A stretch of DNA of 64,000 bases from Streptomyces sp. P3 (GTDB lineage Bacteria; Actinomycetota; Actinomycetes; Streptomycetales; Streptomycetaceae). Under the pieces are notes generated by a model. That model searched no databases, was not told the DNA's origin, and saw nothing but the letters and a program-made list of their open reading frames with translations. The stretch's first letter is position 1. Every line of letters begins with the position of its first letter. A program made the position numbers and the translations under genes. Location of the stretch: positions 3,410,001 to 3,474,000 of the forward strand of contig NZ_CP028369.1 of the NCBI RefSeq assembly GCF_003032475.1, written 5' to 3'. This document shows, one piece after another, positions 53,303-62,529 of the stretch.

Positions 53303-54454
53303 GTGAAACACCAGACCCTCTGCCTGTGCATGATCGTCAGGGACGAATCGCAGGTGATCGCCCGCTGCCTGGAATCCGTCCGCCCCCTCATCGACTACTG
53401 GGTGATCTCCGACACCGGGTCGACGGACGGAACGCGGGAAGTGATCCGCACGGTGCTCGAGGGCATTCCGGGCGAGCTCCACGAGGAACCCTGGGTCGAC
53501 TTCGGGCACAACCGGACACGGAACATCCGGCACGCCTTCGGCAAGGCCGACTACCTGCTCACCCTCGACGCCGATCACGTCCTGCGGCAGGACGCCGCGC
53601 TGCCCCGGCTGACGGCGGACTCGTACATGCTGCGCTACGACACTCCCGGCTCCCAGCACCGCTTCAAGCACCTCATGCGCGGCGACCGCGCCTGGCGGTA
53701 CGAGGGCGTCACCTACGAGTACCCCTGCACCGACGGCCCCGAACGGCAGGAGAACCTCAACGCGCTCGTCATCGAGGACCACGCGGACGGCGGCTGCCGC
53801 GGCGACAAGTTCGAACGTGACGCGCGGCTGCTGCGCGCCGAGTTCGAGCGCGACCCCGCCGACCCGCGCACGGTCTTCTACCTCGCCAACACCGAACGCG
53901 ACCTGGGGCATGCGGAGGAGGCGATCGCGCTGTACGAGCGGCGGGCCGAACTGGGCGGCTGGGCGGAGGAGGTGTACTGCTCGCTCCTCGAGGCGGGGAT
54001 CCTCCGGGCGGAGGAGGCCGACGACTGGCCCGGGGCCATGGACGCGTTCTCCCGTGCCTGGGAGTCCCGGCCCACCCGGCTCGAGGCCGTCTACGAACTG
54101 GCCTCGCGACTGCGCCTGCGAAGCCGCTACCACACGGCGTACTCCCTGCTCGGCGGGGTCGTCGGCCGCCGCGAGCCGGACGATCTGCTCTTCACCAGGT
54201 CCTGGGTGTACCAGTGGGGACTCCTCTTCGAGTTCTCCCTCTGCGCCTACTGGGTCGGCGACCATGCGGCCGCCGTCCGGGCCTGCGACGTGCTGCTGGC
54301 CATGCCGGATCTGCCCGATGCGGTCCGCCGCCAGACGGAGACCAACCGGGAGTTCTCCGTTCCCCACGTCAAGTCCGGGGCCTCCACGCTCACCCCGGTA
54401 CGCCGTCCGAAGGCGTCCCGGGCCGGGAAGACGAAGCGGGTCCGCAAGCGGTAG
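53303..54454 (+). CDS. Family 2 glycosyltransferase-like protein with TPR-type helices
   Basis: 383 residues from the GTG at 53303 (KHQTLCLCMIVRDESQVIAR). The GT-A fold signature SDTGSTDGTREVI and the metal-binding DAD of LLTLDADHVL lie in the first 100 residues. The second half consists of paired helices resembling TPRs (FYLANTERDLGHAEEAIALY, EAVYELASRLRLRSRYHTAY). Similar proteins are annotated as tetratricopeptide glycosyltransferases. The start has no good ribosome site. The acceptor is unknown. It lies between the ars insert and the repeat membrane protein. Confidence 0.8.
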   Translation: MKHQTLCLCMIVRDESQVIARCLESVRPLIDYWVISDTGSTDGTREVIRTVLEGIPGELHEEPWVDFGHNRTRNIRHAFGKADYLLTLDADHVLRQDAALPRLTADSYMLRYDTPGSQHRFKHLMRGDRAWRYEGVTYEYPCTDGPERQENLNALVIEDHADGGCRGDKFERDARLLRAEFERDPADPRTVFYLANTERDLGHAEEAIALYERRAELGGWAEEVYCSLLEAGILRAEEADDWPGAMDAFSRAWESRPTRLEAVYELASRLRLRSRYHTAYSLLGGVVGRREPDDLLFTRSWVYQWGLLFEFSLCAYWVGDHAAAVRACDVLLAMPDLPDAVRRQTETNREFSVPHVKSGASTLTPVRRPKASRAGKTKRVRKR

Positions 54455-54597
54455 TCGGCCCTGACGCTCCCTCACGATCCCGTCCGTAGATGCCGGTAGA
54501 TGCCCGCACCCGTCCGCAGACGCCCGCGTAGGACCGATCGGGTCGGCGTGCCCGCCCTCGGTGCATCCGGCGAGCCCGTTGTGGCGTCTACGTCCAC

Positions 54598-55737
54598 ATG
54601 GACCTGCAGAAACCGACCGCCGATCCGCCCGTGCGCCAGTCCGCGTCAGGCGGCCGGGCTCCCGAGGGATGTCTGGTCGTCGCGATCCGGCTGCCCGTTC
54701 GGATCGTCGTGCTCGTGCTGGTCGTGCCCGTGCGGATGGCGTGGGACCTGTTCGTCGTCGCGGGGCGGTTGCTCCGGGACACCGTGCTGCGGCCGTTCGG
54801 GCGGGCCCTGCTCCGGCTGGGGAAGGTGCTGTTCGTCCTGCCGCTGATCGGGCTGTGGCGATACGTCCTGACCCCCGCGGGCAAGGCGCTCGTCTGGCTC
54901 GGACACATGCTGCTGGTCGTACCGGCACTCTGGCTGTACCGGTACGTCCTGACGCCGCTGGGGCAGGGTGTCGCCTGGCTGGGGCGGACGGCGGGGGCCG
55001 GGCTCCGGTGGGTGTACGCGTGCGTGCTGACGCCCGTGGGACAGGCGCTCGCGTGGCTGGGGAAGGGGATCGGGGCCGTCCTCGCCGCCGTCGGGGCCGG
55101 CTCGTACACGGCCGCCGCCTGGCTGCTGCGGCACCTCGTCGTCGTCCCCGCCCGGTGGCTCCACACGTGGGTCCTCGTGCCGGTCGGCCGGGCCGTGGCC
55201 TGGTGCGCGCTCGGGTTGCTGCGCCTGCTGACACTGCTGGTCAGCGGGGTCGGGAGGGCCCTGTACTGGACCGCCAGGATCCTGGTCGTGCTGCCCGCGG
55301 TCGCCCTGTGGCGCTGGGTGCTCGCCCCCGTCGGCCGCGTCCTCGCGGTCGTCGCCCGGGAGGTGGGGGACGCGCTCGGGCAGGCCTGGCGGATCGCCGG
55401 ACGCCTCTCGCTGACGGTCGGACGGGCCCTGGGGACCCTCCTGCGGTGGATCTTCGTCGAGCCGGTGCGCTGGGTGTACCGGACCGTCCTCACCCCGGTC
55501 GGGCACGTCGTGCGCGATGCCGTGCTGCGGCCCGCCGCCCGCGCCGCGCGCAGCGTGGGCCGTACCACCCGGCAGGCGCTGGCCGCCGCCCGGGAGACGG
55601 CACGGCAGGCCCGCGCCGACGTGCGGCAGCTGCTCTTCGGGAAGCCGCGGCAGCCGGCGGCGGTCGGCGGGCGGGAACCATCGACGGGCGAGGCACGTAC
55701 TCTTGGTAGCAGTACGACCGCTCTCACGAAGGACTGA
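54598..55737 (+). CDS. Repetitive membrane-associated protein with VLTPxG repeats
   Basis: 379 residues. After a 30-residue start, the protein is built of about eight or nine repeats of 25-35 residues with the core W-x-Y-V-L-T-P-x-G-x4-W-L-G (YVLTPAGKALVWLG, YVLTPLGQGVAWLG, CVLTPVGQALAWLG, WVLAPVGRVLAVVA, TVLTPVGHVVRDAV). Each unit is a hydrophobic or amphipathic helix broken by Pro-Gly, with almost no acidic residues. The C-terminal ~90 residues are basic. No known family recognised. Its stop codon is directly followed by the TIGR03936 start region, whose ribosome site overlaps the stop, so the two are coupled. Confidence 0.8.
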   Translation: MDLQKPTADPPVRQSASGGRAPEGCLVVAIRLPVRIVVLVLVVPVRMAWDLFVVAGRLLRDTVLRPFGRALLRLGKVLFVLPLIGLWRYVLTPAGKALVWLGHMLLVVPALWLYRYVLTPLGQGVAWLGRTAGAGLRWVYACVLTPVGQALAWLGKGIGAVLAAVGAGSYTAAAWLLRHLVVVPARWLHTWVLVPVGRAVAWCALGLLRLLTLLVSGVGRALYWTARILVVLPAVALWRWVLAPVGRVLAVVAREVGDALGQAWRIAGRLSLTVGRALGTLLRWIFVEPVRWVYRTVLTPVGHVVRDAVLRPAARAARSVGRTTRQALAAARETARQARADVRQLLFGKPRQPAAVGGREPSTGEARTLGSSTTALTKD

Positions 55738-55743
55738 ACGACA

Positions 55744-56547
55744 CTGGGCAAGCGACAGCCCGAAGGCCCGCCGCCCGCACCCGCGGTGCAGCGCATCCGA
55801 CTGCGCTACACCAAGCGCGGCCGCCTCCGGTTCACCAGCCACCGTGACTTCCAGCGCGCCTTCGAGCGTGCGTTGCGCCGTGCCGAGGTGCCGATGGCGT
55901 ACTCGGCGGGGTTCACGCCGCACCCGAAGGTGTCGTACGCCAATGCCGCACCCACCGGCACGGGCAGTGAGGCGGAGTATCTGGAGATCGCGCTCACCGA
56001 GGCGCGTGACCCGGAGAAACTGCGAGTCCTCCTCGACGAGTCGCTGCCCACCGGGCTCGACGTCGTCGACGCGGTCGAGGCCCGGACCTCGGGGCTCGCC
56101 GACCGGCTGACGGCCTCCGTGTGGGAGCTGCGGCTGGACGGCGTGGACCCGGCCGACGCCGATCGCGCGGTGGACGCCTTCAACGAGGCCGACGCCGTCG
56201 AGGTCCAGCGCATGACCAAGAACGGCGTCCGGACCTTCGACGCCCGCGCCGCGGTCGCCCGGCTGGAAACGCACAGTGAACCCGCTGATAGGCCGACCGG
56301 CCAGCCCTGTGCGATACTGCGGCTGGTTGTTCGGCACGTGACGCCTGCCGTACGACCCGACGACGTCCTGTCCGGTCTCCGCGCCGTGGCCGACCTGGCG
56401 CCGCCGGTCCCCGCAGCGGTGACCAGGCTGGCGCAGGGGCTGTTCGATGCAGGGACCGGCACGGTGACCGACCCGCTCGCGCCCGACCGCGAGGCAGTTC
56501 GGGCCCCTGAGGCCCGACCCGCTGCCGCCGCGAAGGCGCCCGCGTAG
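55744..56547 (+). CDS. Radical-SAM-linked protein of the TIGR03936 family (probable CTG start)
   Basis: 267 residues if read from CTG at 55744 (GKRQPEGPPPAPAVQRIRLR), 253 from the GTG at 55786. A strong GAAGGA lies ten bases before the CTG and overlaps the previous stop, while nothing resembling a ribosome site precedes the GTG. Family motifs: RLRFTSHRDFQRAFERALRR, PMAYSAGFTPHPKVSYANAA and GTGSEAEYLEIAL. TIGR03936 proteins partner with TIGR03960 radical-SAM proteins, whose gene lies 6 kb upstream here. Function is unknown. Confidence 0.85.
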   Translation: MGKRQPEGPPPAPAVQRIRLRYTKRGRLRFTSHRDFQRAFERALRRAEVPMAYSAGFTPHPKVSYANAAPTGTGSEAEYLEIALTEARDPEKLRVLLDESLPTGLDVVDAVEARTSGLADRLTASVWELRLDGVDPADADRAVDAFNEADAVEVQRMTKNGVRTFDARAAVARLETHSEPADRPTGQPCAILRLVVRHVTPAVRPDDVLSGLRAVADLAPPVPAAVTRLAQGLFDAGTGTVTDPLAPDREAVRAPEARPAAAAKAPA

Positions 56548-56824
56548 GGAAGGTTCCGCGAAGGAACGTACGCCGTAGCGCCGCCCTCGTACTCGGGAGC
56601 CACCTGGGTCGGGCGGCGAACCGACCAGAAGACTTTCGCCAGGCCGTGCGCATTCGGCGTACGGAACCGGCGAGACAGGACACAGAGAGCTCCCGTGCGG
56701 CGCCCGCGCCCCGGACGGCGGCACCGCGCATCGCGCGAGCCGCGGACGTCAACGGCGGTCGATCCTTCGTGATCGCCGCCGGACCAGGCGCGGCGCCCGG
56801 GAGCCTGACGGGAGAAACGCCCGC
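56548..56824 (+). other. Untranslated leader of the RNase E/G gene
   Basis: 277 bases with no gene, rich in GC inverted blocks (CCGGCGGC, GGTTCCGCGAAGGAACG at 56555 as a small hairpin). RNase E family mRNAs often regulate their own decay through such leaders; here that is inference. GGGAGAAAC precedes the ATG. Confidence 0.45.
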
Positions 56825-59800
56825 ATGCTCGAGCCAACCGAATCCACAGAGTCCGTTCCGGACTCCGATGCGAACACCCCCAGCGACACCCTGCCGCCGC
56901 GTCGTCGGCGCCGTGCCGCTTCCCGGCCGGCGGGTCCGCCGGTCGCCGCCGCCGACGCCTCGGCCGAGATCACCACGCCGGCCATACCGGCGGTGGAGTC
57001 CGCCGAGCAGTTGGCGGAGGAGGACCTCCCGGACGTGACCGTCCCGGAGAAGAAGGTCTCCGCGGAGGCCGAGGCGCAGGAGCCCGAGGCCGCGCCCCGT
57101 GCGCGCCGCCGGGCCACCCGCCGTGCCTCCGCGCCCGCCGGTGCGCCGGCCGCCGCCGAGGCCGCCGAGACCGTCGTGCCCGCGGTGGAGGAAGCCCCCG
57201 CGGACCAGGTCGCGGCCGAAGCCGAAGAGGCACCTGCCGAGGACGCCGCTCCTCGCCGTGGCCGTCGCCGGGCCACGCGTCGCGTGTCCGCACCGGCCGA
57301 GGAGGCCGCGGCCGAGGTCGTCGAGCCCGCCGTCGAGCCCGCGACCGAGACGGCCCTCGCGCAGCCCGAGGCGGAGCCCGAGGTGCCCGTCGAGGCCCCC
57401 CGTGCCCGCCGTCGGGCCACCCGCCGGGCGACCGCCCCCGCCGGAGCCCCGGAGGCCGAGGCGCCCGCAGTCGCCGTCGAGGCCGAGGTGCCCGCCGTCG
57501 CCGAAGAGGCGGCTGCCGAGCCCGCGCCCCGCACCCGACGCCGCACGACCCGCCGCGCCGCCGCGCCCGTCGAGGCCGAGGTCCCGGAGGTCACCGAGGT
57601 CCCCGAGACCGTGACGGTCGCCGAGCCGGCCCAGGCCCCCGCTGCCGAGACGAAGACGGCGGTGGCCGAGGCCCCTGCCGCCGACGAGACGTCCGCCGCC
57701 GACGATGACGCCGGTTCCCGGCGTGGGCGTCGGCGCGTGGTCCGCCGGGCCGCAGGCGGCTTCACCGCGCCTGCCCAGGAGCGCTCCGAGTCCGACGCGC
57801 CGAGCCGTCCCGCGCGGCCCGCGGTCGCCGTGTTCCAGGCGCCCGTGTTCGCCGAGCCGCAGTTCCAGACCCCGCAGCGGGCCGCCGCCGAGGCCGCCGC
57901 CGCGGAGGCCGACGCCGACGAGGCGGAGGCCGAGGAGCACGAAGAGGTCCAGGAGCCGGTGGAGGAGCCGACCGGTTCGCGCCGCCGTCGGCGTCGCCGG
58001 GCCGCCGGAGACGAGACCGAGGCCGACCGCACCGCCGCGCCCGTCGCCCGGGCCGCCGCCCCCGTCGTCGAGGACGAGCCGGAGACCGAGCCGGAGGACG
58101 CCGACGAGGCCGCCGAGGACATCGCCGACGGCGACGACGAGACCGAGGAGACCGGTTCGCGCCGCCGTCGCCGCCGGGGCGGCCGTCGCCGTCGCCGTGG
58201 CGAGGCCGCCGACGGTGACGGTGACTCCGGGGACGCGGACTCCGACGAGTTCGCCGCGGAGCAGTCCGCTCAGGACGCCGAGGACACCGCCGAGCAGGAG
58301 GACGAGGACACGGAGGACGACGAGGCGGGCGGTTCCACCGCCGGAAGCCGTCGTCGCCGTCGTCGCCGTCGTCGCGCCGGCGACTCGTCCACCGAGGCAG
58401 AGCCCGGCGACGGGGACCCGGAGCGGACGGTCGTCAAGGTCCGCGAGCCGCGCAAGCCCTCCGAGCCGTCCGACGAGGTGCAGTCCATCAAGGGCTCGAC
58501 CCGTCTGGAGGCCAAGAAGCAGCGCCGCCGGGAAGGCCGTGAGCAGGGCCGCCGCCGGGTGCCGATCATCACCGAGGCCGAGTTCCTGGCCCGGCGCGAG
58601 GCCGTCGAGCGGGTGATGGTCGTCCGCCAGAGCGGCGAGCGCACCCAGATCGGCGTCCTCGAGGACAACGTGCTCGTCGAGCACTACGTCAACAAGGAGC
58701 AGGCCACCTCGTACGTCGGCAACGTGTACCTGGGCAAGGTCCAGAACGTGCTGCCGTCGATGGAGGCCGCCTTCATCGACATCGGCAAGGGGCGCAACGC
58801 CGTCCTGTACGCCGGCGAGGTCAACTTCGAGGCGCTCGGCATGGCCAACGGGCCGCGCCGCATCGAGGCCGCCCTGAAGTCGGGCCAGTCGGTCCTCGTA
58901 CAGGTCACCAAGGACCCGATCGGGCACAAGGGCGCGCGTCTGACCAGCCAGGTCTCCCTGCCGGGCCGCTACCTCGTGTACGTGCCCGAGGGCTCGATGA
59001 CCGGCATCAGCCGCAAGCTGCCCGACACCGAGCGGGCCCGGCTGAAGACGATCCTCAAGAAGATCGTCCCCGAGGACGCGGGCGTCATCGTGCGCACCGC
59101 CGCCGAGGGCGCGAGCGAGGACGAGCTGCGCCGTGACGTCGAGCGGCTGCAGGGCCAGTGGGAGGACATCCAGAAGAAGGCGAAGAACGGCGGCAACGCC
59201 CCGACGCTGCTGTACGGCGAGCCGGACATGACCGTCCGGGTCGTGCGCGACATCTTCAACGAAGACTTTTCCAAGGTCATCGTCAGCGGTGACGAGGCCT
59301 GGTCGACGATCCACGGGTACGTCTCGCACGTCGCCCCCGACCTCGCCGAGCGGCTGTCGAGGTGGACCTCCGAGGTCGACGTCTTCGCCACCTACCGGAT
59401 CGACGAGCAGCTCGCCAAGGCGCTGGACCGCAAGGTCTGGCTGCCCAGCGGCGGTTCGCTGGTGATCGACCGGACCGAGGCGATGGTCGTGGTCGACGTC
59501 AACACCGGCAAGTTCACCGGGCAGGGCGGCAACCTCGAGGAGACGGTCACCAGGAACAACCTGGAGGCGGCCGAGGAGATCGTGCGTCAGCTGCGGCTGC
59601 GCGACCTCGGCGGCATCATCGTCATCGACTTCATCGACATGGTGCTGGAGTCCAACCGGGACCTGGTGCTGCGCCGGCTGCTGGAGTGTCTGGGCCGCGA
59701 CCGCACCAAGCACCAGGTGGCGGAGGTCACCTCGCTGGGCCTGGTCCAGATGACCCGCAAGCGGGTGGGGCAGGGGCTGCTGGAGTCCTTCTCCGAGACC

Positions 59801-60979
59801 TGTGTGCACTGCAACGGGCGCGGCGTCATCGTCCACATGGAGCAGCCGACCGCGGTCGGCGGCGGCGGGAAGCGCAAGAAGCGCGGCCGTGGCGGTGACG
59901 GACACGTCCACGAGCACGAGGCGGCGGTCGACGTCGTCGAGCCGCTGGACGTCGAGCAGGAGGCGGAGAGCGAGGCCGAGGTCGCCGCCGAGGTGGCCGA
60001 GCCGGTCGCGCTCGCCGCTCCGGAGTTCGCGCCGGACGAGGAGCTGTACAGCAGCATCGCCGAGGCGGAGGCCTCCGCCGGCCGGGGCCGTGGCCGGCGC
60101 CGGGCGAGCCGCAGAGCGTCCGCCCCGGCGGGCACGCCGCGAGGCGGCGCGTCGCGCAGGACGGGCGGCTCCGAGGCGTTCGACGCGGCGGAGACCGTCG
60201 AGGCGGCTCCCGCGTCGCCCGCGGCTCCCGAGACGCTCGTCGACGCGCCCACCGCGCAGGAGGTCACCGCCGAGGCGGAGGCCGAGCGTCCGGTGCGGCC
60301 CGCCGAGGCGGCCGCGGTGCACGCCGAGCCGGTCGCCGTCGAGGACCCGGTGGTCGAGGCCGCGGAGACGCCGAGCGACACGCCGGCCGTCGACGAGGCC
60401 GCGCCCAAGGGCCGTACGCGTCGTCGCGCCACCCGCAAGGCGTCCGCGCCGGCCGGGTCGCCCGCGGGCGCCGAGGCCGCCGCTGTCACGGTCACCGAGC
60501 CGGCGGTCGCGCCGGCCCCGGTCGCCGAGGCCGCGCAGCCGGAGGCCGCAGCGGGTGACGAGCCCGTCGTCGAGAGCGCGGCTCTGGCCCGCCCGCGACG
60601 CCGCGCCGTGCGCAAGGCCACCGCGCCGACCGCGTCCGAGGAGACGGCCGTGGTGGTCGTCCCGTCGGCCGCGCCGGAGGCCGCTGTCGCGCAGGTCACT
60701 GCCGCGGAGGCCGTCGGCGAGCCGGCCGACGCCGACACCGGGATGCCCGCCGCCGAGGAGGCGGAGGCCGCTCCGGCGAAGAAGACGGCCGCCCGCAAGA
60801 CGGCGAAGAAGGCCACGGCCAAGAAGGCCGCCACGAAGACGGTGGTGGCCAAGAAGACGGCCGCGAAGAAGACCGTCGCCAAGAAGACGACGGCCAAGAA
60901 GGCGGCGAAGACCGTGTCCAAGAAGACGGTGGCCGCGCAGCAGAGCGCGCCGTCCGTCACGGCCCCGACGGAGGACTGA
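56825..60979 (+). CDS. rne: Ribonuclease E/G (RNase ES type)
   Basis: 1384 residues. The first ~570 are disordered Ala/Glu/Pro sequence with recurring RARRRATRRASAPAG and GSRRRRRRR basic blocks. The catalytic core then runs from about 578: S1 domain (VLEDNVLVEHYVN, YVGNVYLGKVQNVLPSMEAA), DNase I-like site with Asp in MVVVDVNTGKFTG and VIDFIDM (about 891 and 936), and the zinc-link CVHC near 993. The C-terminal ~380 residues repeat the basic blocks and end in Lys/Ala histone-H1-like repeats (AKKATAKKAATKTVVAKK). In S. coelicolor RNase ES the flanking regions bind PNPase, a rearranged version of the E. coli degradosome scaffold. Confidence 0.95.
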   Translation: MLEPTESTESVPDSDANTPSDTLPPRRRRRAASRPAGPPVAAADASAEITTPAIPAVESAEQLAEEDLPDVTVPEKKVSAEAEAQEPEAAPRARRRATRRASAPAGAPAAAEAAETVVPAVEEAPADQVAAEAEEAPAEDAAPRRGRRRATRRVSAPAEEAAAEVVEPAVEPATETALAQPEAEPEVPVEAPRARRRATRRATAPAGAPEAEAPAVAVEAEVPAVAEEAAAEPAPRTRRRTTRRAAAPVEAEVPEVTEVPETVTVAEPAQAPAAETKTAVAEAPAADETSAADDDAGSRRGRRRVVRRAAGGFTAPAQERSESDAPSRPARPAVAVFQAPVFAEPQFQTPQRAAAEAAAAEADADEAEAEEHEEVQEPVEEPTGSRRRRRRRAAGDETEADRTAAPVARAAAPVVEDEPETEPEDADEAAEDIADGDDETEETGSRRRRRRGGRRRRRGEAADGDGDSGDADSDEFAAEQSAQDAEDTAEQEDEDTEDDEAGGSTAGSRRRRRRRRRAGDSSTEAEPGDGDPERTVVKVREPRKPSEPSDEVQSIKGSTRLEAKKQRRREGREQGRRRVPIITEAEFLARREAVERVMVVRQSGERTQIGVLEDNVLVEHYVNKEQATSYVGNVYLGKVQNVLPSMEAAFIDIGKGRNAVLYAGEVNFEALGMANGPRRIEAALKSGQSVLVQVTKDPIGHKGARLTSQVSLPGRYLVYVPEGSMTGISRKLPDTERARLKTILKKIVPEDAGVIVRTAAEGASEDELRRDVERLQGQWEDIQKKAKNGGNAPTLLYGEPDMTVRVVRDIFNEDFSKVIVSGDEAWSTIHGYVSHVAPDLAERLSRWTSEVDVFATYRIDEQLAKALDRKVWLPSGGSLVIDRTEAMVVVDVNTGKFTGQGGNLEETVTRNNLEAAEEIVRQLRLRDLGGIIVIDFIDMVLESNRDLVLRRLLECLGRDRTKHQVAEVTSLGLVQMTRKRVGQGLLESFSETCVHCNGRGVIVHMEQPTAVGGGGKRKKRGRGGDGHVHEHEAAVDVVEPLDVEQEAESEAEVAAEVAEPVALAAPEFAPDEELYSSIAEAEASAGRGRGRRRASRRASAPAGTPRGGASRRTGGSEAFDAAETVEAAPASPAAPETLVDAPTAQEVTAEAEAERPVRPAEAAAVHAEPVAVEDPVVEAAETPSDTPAVDEAAPKGRTRRRATRKASAPAGSPAGAEAAAVTVTEPAVAPAPVAEAAQPEAAAGDEPVVESAALARPRRRAVRKATAPTASEETAVVVVPSAAPEAAVAQVTAAEAVGEPADADTGMPAAEEAEAAPAKKTAARKTAKKATAKKAATKTVVAKKTAAKKTVAKKTTAKKAAKTVSKKTVAAQQSAPSVTAPTED

Positions 60980-60999
60980 CGTCCCGTGAGGGAGCCTTC

Positions 61000-61059
61000 G
61001 TGAACGCACGTCGACGCGGCCGCCCGGCACCCCGGGTGTCCGCGTCGCCGTGCGTTCAC
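61000..61059 (+). terminator. Very strong terminator of the RNase E/G gene
   Basis: Two 20-base arms (61000-61019 and 61040-61059) are complementary except for one pair; the 20-base loop has its own CCCGG/CCGGG pairing. It begins 20 bases after the stop codon. Confidence 0.85.
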
Positions 61060-61413
61060 CCGCGGGTTACTCTGTGTTCTGCTTGTGACAGAGCGCACCC
61101 ATGCGCTGGGTTTCACTGCGATAACCCTGGAGAAAATCGCCGTCCGCGGGCTGGTAACGTGCACTGTGGTCCCGGTGGCCGATGACATGCACACCGTGAC
61201 CACAGCCGATGGAGCACATCCGGTCTTCCAGCCGGACGCGGCTGACTTCCCGCCAGGAACCCTATGAGGCGGGTCCTGTGTACAAGCCGTTCGCCCGCCC
61301 ACAGGCATCGGCGGACAACCAGGGATGCGGCCGTGCTGAGCATCGACACGGCTCCTTCCCGACCAGGCAAGACGTGGTGCGCCTTCGAGGTCGCCGTAGA
61401 GGAGGGGATGTCG
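61060..61413 (+). other. Promoter region of the sugar/glycopolymer cluster
   Basis: About 350 bases between the RNase terminator and the aminotransferase. It contains the pairing GAGCGCACCCATGCGCT at 61090-61106 and -10-like elements (TAACGT at 61155). A 60-codon frame from 61085 has poor third-position GC and is not accepted as a gene. Confidence 0.4.
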
Positions 61414-62529
61414 ATGACCGACGCCCATGTGTTCATACCGGCCGCCAAGCCTGTGATCGGCGAGGAGGAGATCGACGCCGCGGTACGCGTACTGCGCAGC
61501 GGCATGGTCGTCCAAGGACCCGAGGTCGCCGCCTTCGAGGAGGAGTTCTCGGAGCTGGTCGACGGGCGTCACTGTGTCGCGGTCAACTCCGGCACCTCGG
61601 CGCTTCACCTGTCGCTCCTCGCCCTCGGCCTCGGCCCGGGCGACGAGGTCATCGTGCCGTCGTTCTCGTTCGCCGCCTCCGCCAACGCGGTCCGGCTGGT
61701 CGGCGCCGACGTGGTGTTCGCCGACATCGACCCGGAGACGTTCTGTCTGTCCCCGGCCGCGGTCGAGGCGGCCCTGTCGCCGCGCACCGCCGCGATCATG
61801 CCGGTGCACCTGTACGGTCACCCGGCGGCCATGGACCAGATCATGGCGATCGCGCAGCAGCACGGGCTCGCCGTGGTCGAGGACGCGTGCCAGGCTCACG
61901 CGGCCGCGCTGAACGGCACCCCGGTCGGCGCGTTCGGCGCCGCGGGCACGTTCAGCTTCTACCCGACGAAGAACATGCACAGCCTCGAGGGCGGCATGAT
62001 CTCCACCGGGGACGCGCAGACCGCGCGGACCCTGCGCCTGCTGCGCAACCAGGGCATGGAGACGCGCTACGCCAACGAGATCGTCGGCGCCAACGTGCGC
62101 ATGACGGACGTGTCCGCCGCCATCGGCCGCGTCCAGCGGCGCAAGCTGGACGGCTGGACCGAGCAGCGCATCGCCAACGCCGCGTACCTCACCGAGCACA
62201 TCACCGCGCCGAACGTGCTCACGCCGAAGGTCGCCGAGGGCGCGCGGCACATCTACCACCAGTACACGGTGCGCATCCAGGGTGACCGCGACGCCGCCAT
62301 GGCCAAGCTGACCGAGGCCGGCATCGGCAACGCCGTGTACTACCCGACGCCCATCCACCGGCTGAAGCCGTACTGGGAGCCGGACCAGAAGGCGGGTCGT
62401 GACTGGGACCTGCCCGAGACGGACCGCGCGGCCGCCGAGGTCGTGTCGCTGCCCGTGCACCCGGCCCTGTCCACGCAGGACCTGGAGCGCATCGTCACCG
62501 CTGTCAATGCTCTGGGGGAGCAACTGTGA
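61414..62529 (+). CDS. DegT/DnrJ/EryC1 family PLP-dependent sugar aminotransferase
   Basis: 371 residues from the ATG at 61414, eight bases after GGAGG; the ATG at 61408 is only two bases from it. Motifs: SGTSALHLSLLALGLGPGDE, VEDACQAHAA and the PLP lysine in FSFYPTKNMHSLEGG. It transfers an amino group to a keto-sugar nucleotide. In context (oxidoreductase coupled by GTGA overlap, glycosyltransferase following) it should make an amino-sugar for a surface glycan. The S. coelicolor rne-obg region also carries cell-wall glycopolymer genes. Confidence 0.93.
   Translation: MTDAHVFIPAAKPVIGEEEIDAAVRVLRSGMVVQGPEVAAFEEEFSELVDGRHCVAVNSGTSALHLSLLALGLGPGDEVIVPSFSFAASANAVRLVGADVVFADIDPETFCLSPAAVEAALSPRTAAIMPVHLYGHPAAMDQIMAIAQQHGLAVVEDACQAHAAALNGTPVGAFGAAGTFSFYPTKNMHSLEGGMISTGDAQTARTLRLLRNQGMETRYANEIVGANVRMTDVSAAIGRVQRRKLDGWTEQRIANAAYLTEHITAPNVLTPKVAEGARHIYHQYTVRIQGDRDAAMAKLTEAGIGNAVYYPTPIHRLKPYWEPDQKAGRDWDLPETDRAAAEVVSLPVHPALSTQDLERIVTAVNALGEQL

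Noticed and set aside
56180..61030. A 1616-codon open frame on the minus strand
   Set aside because: Shadow of the RNase E/G gene; its sequence is only Gly/Leu/Arg low complexity.
61085..61267. 60-codon frame with GTG start before the aminotransferase
   Set aside because: Third-position GC is low for this genome, no ribosome site, no recognisable family; more likely promoter DNA.
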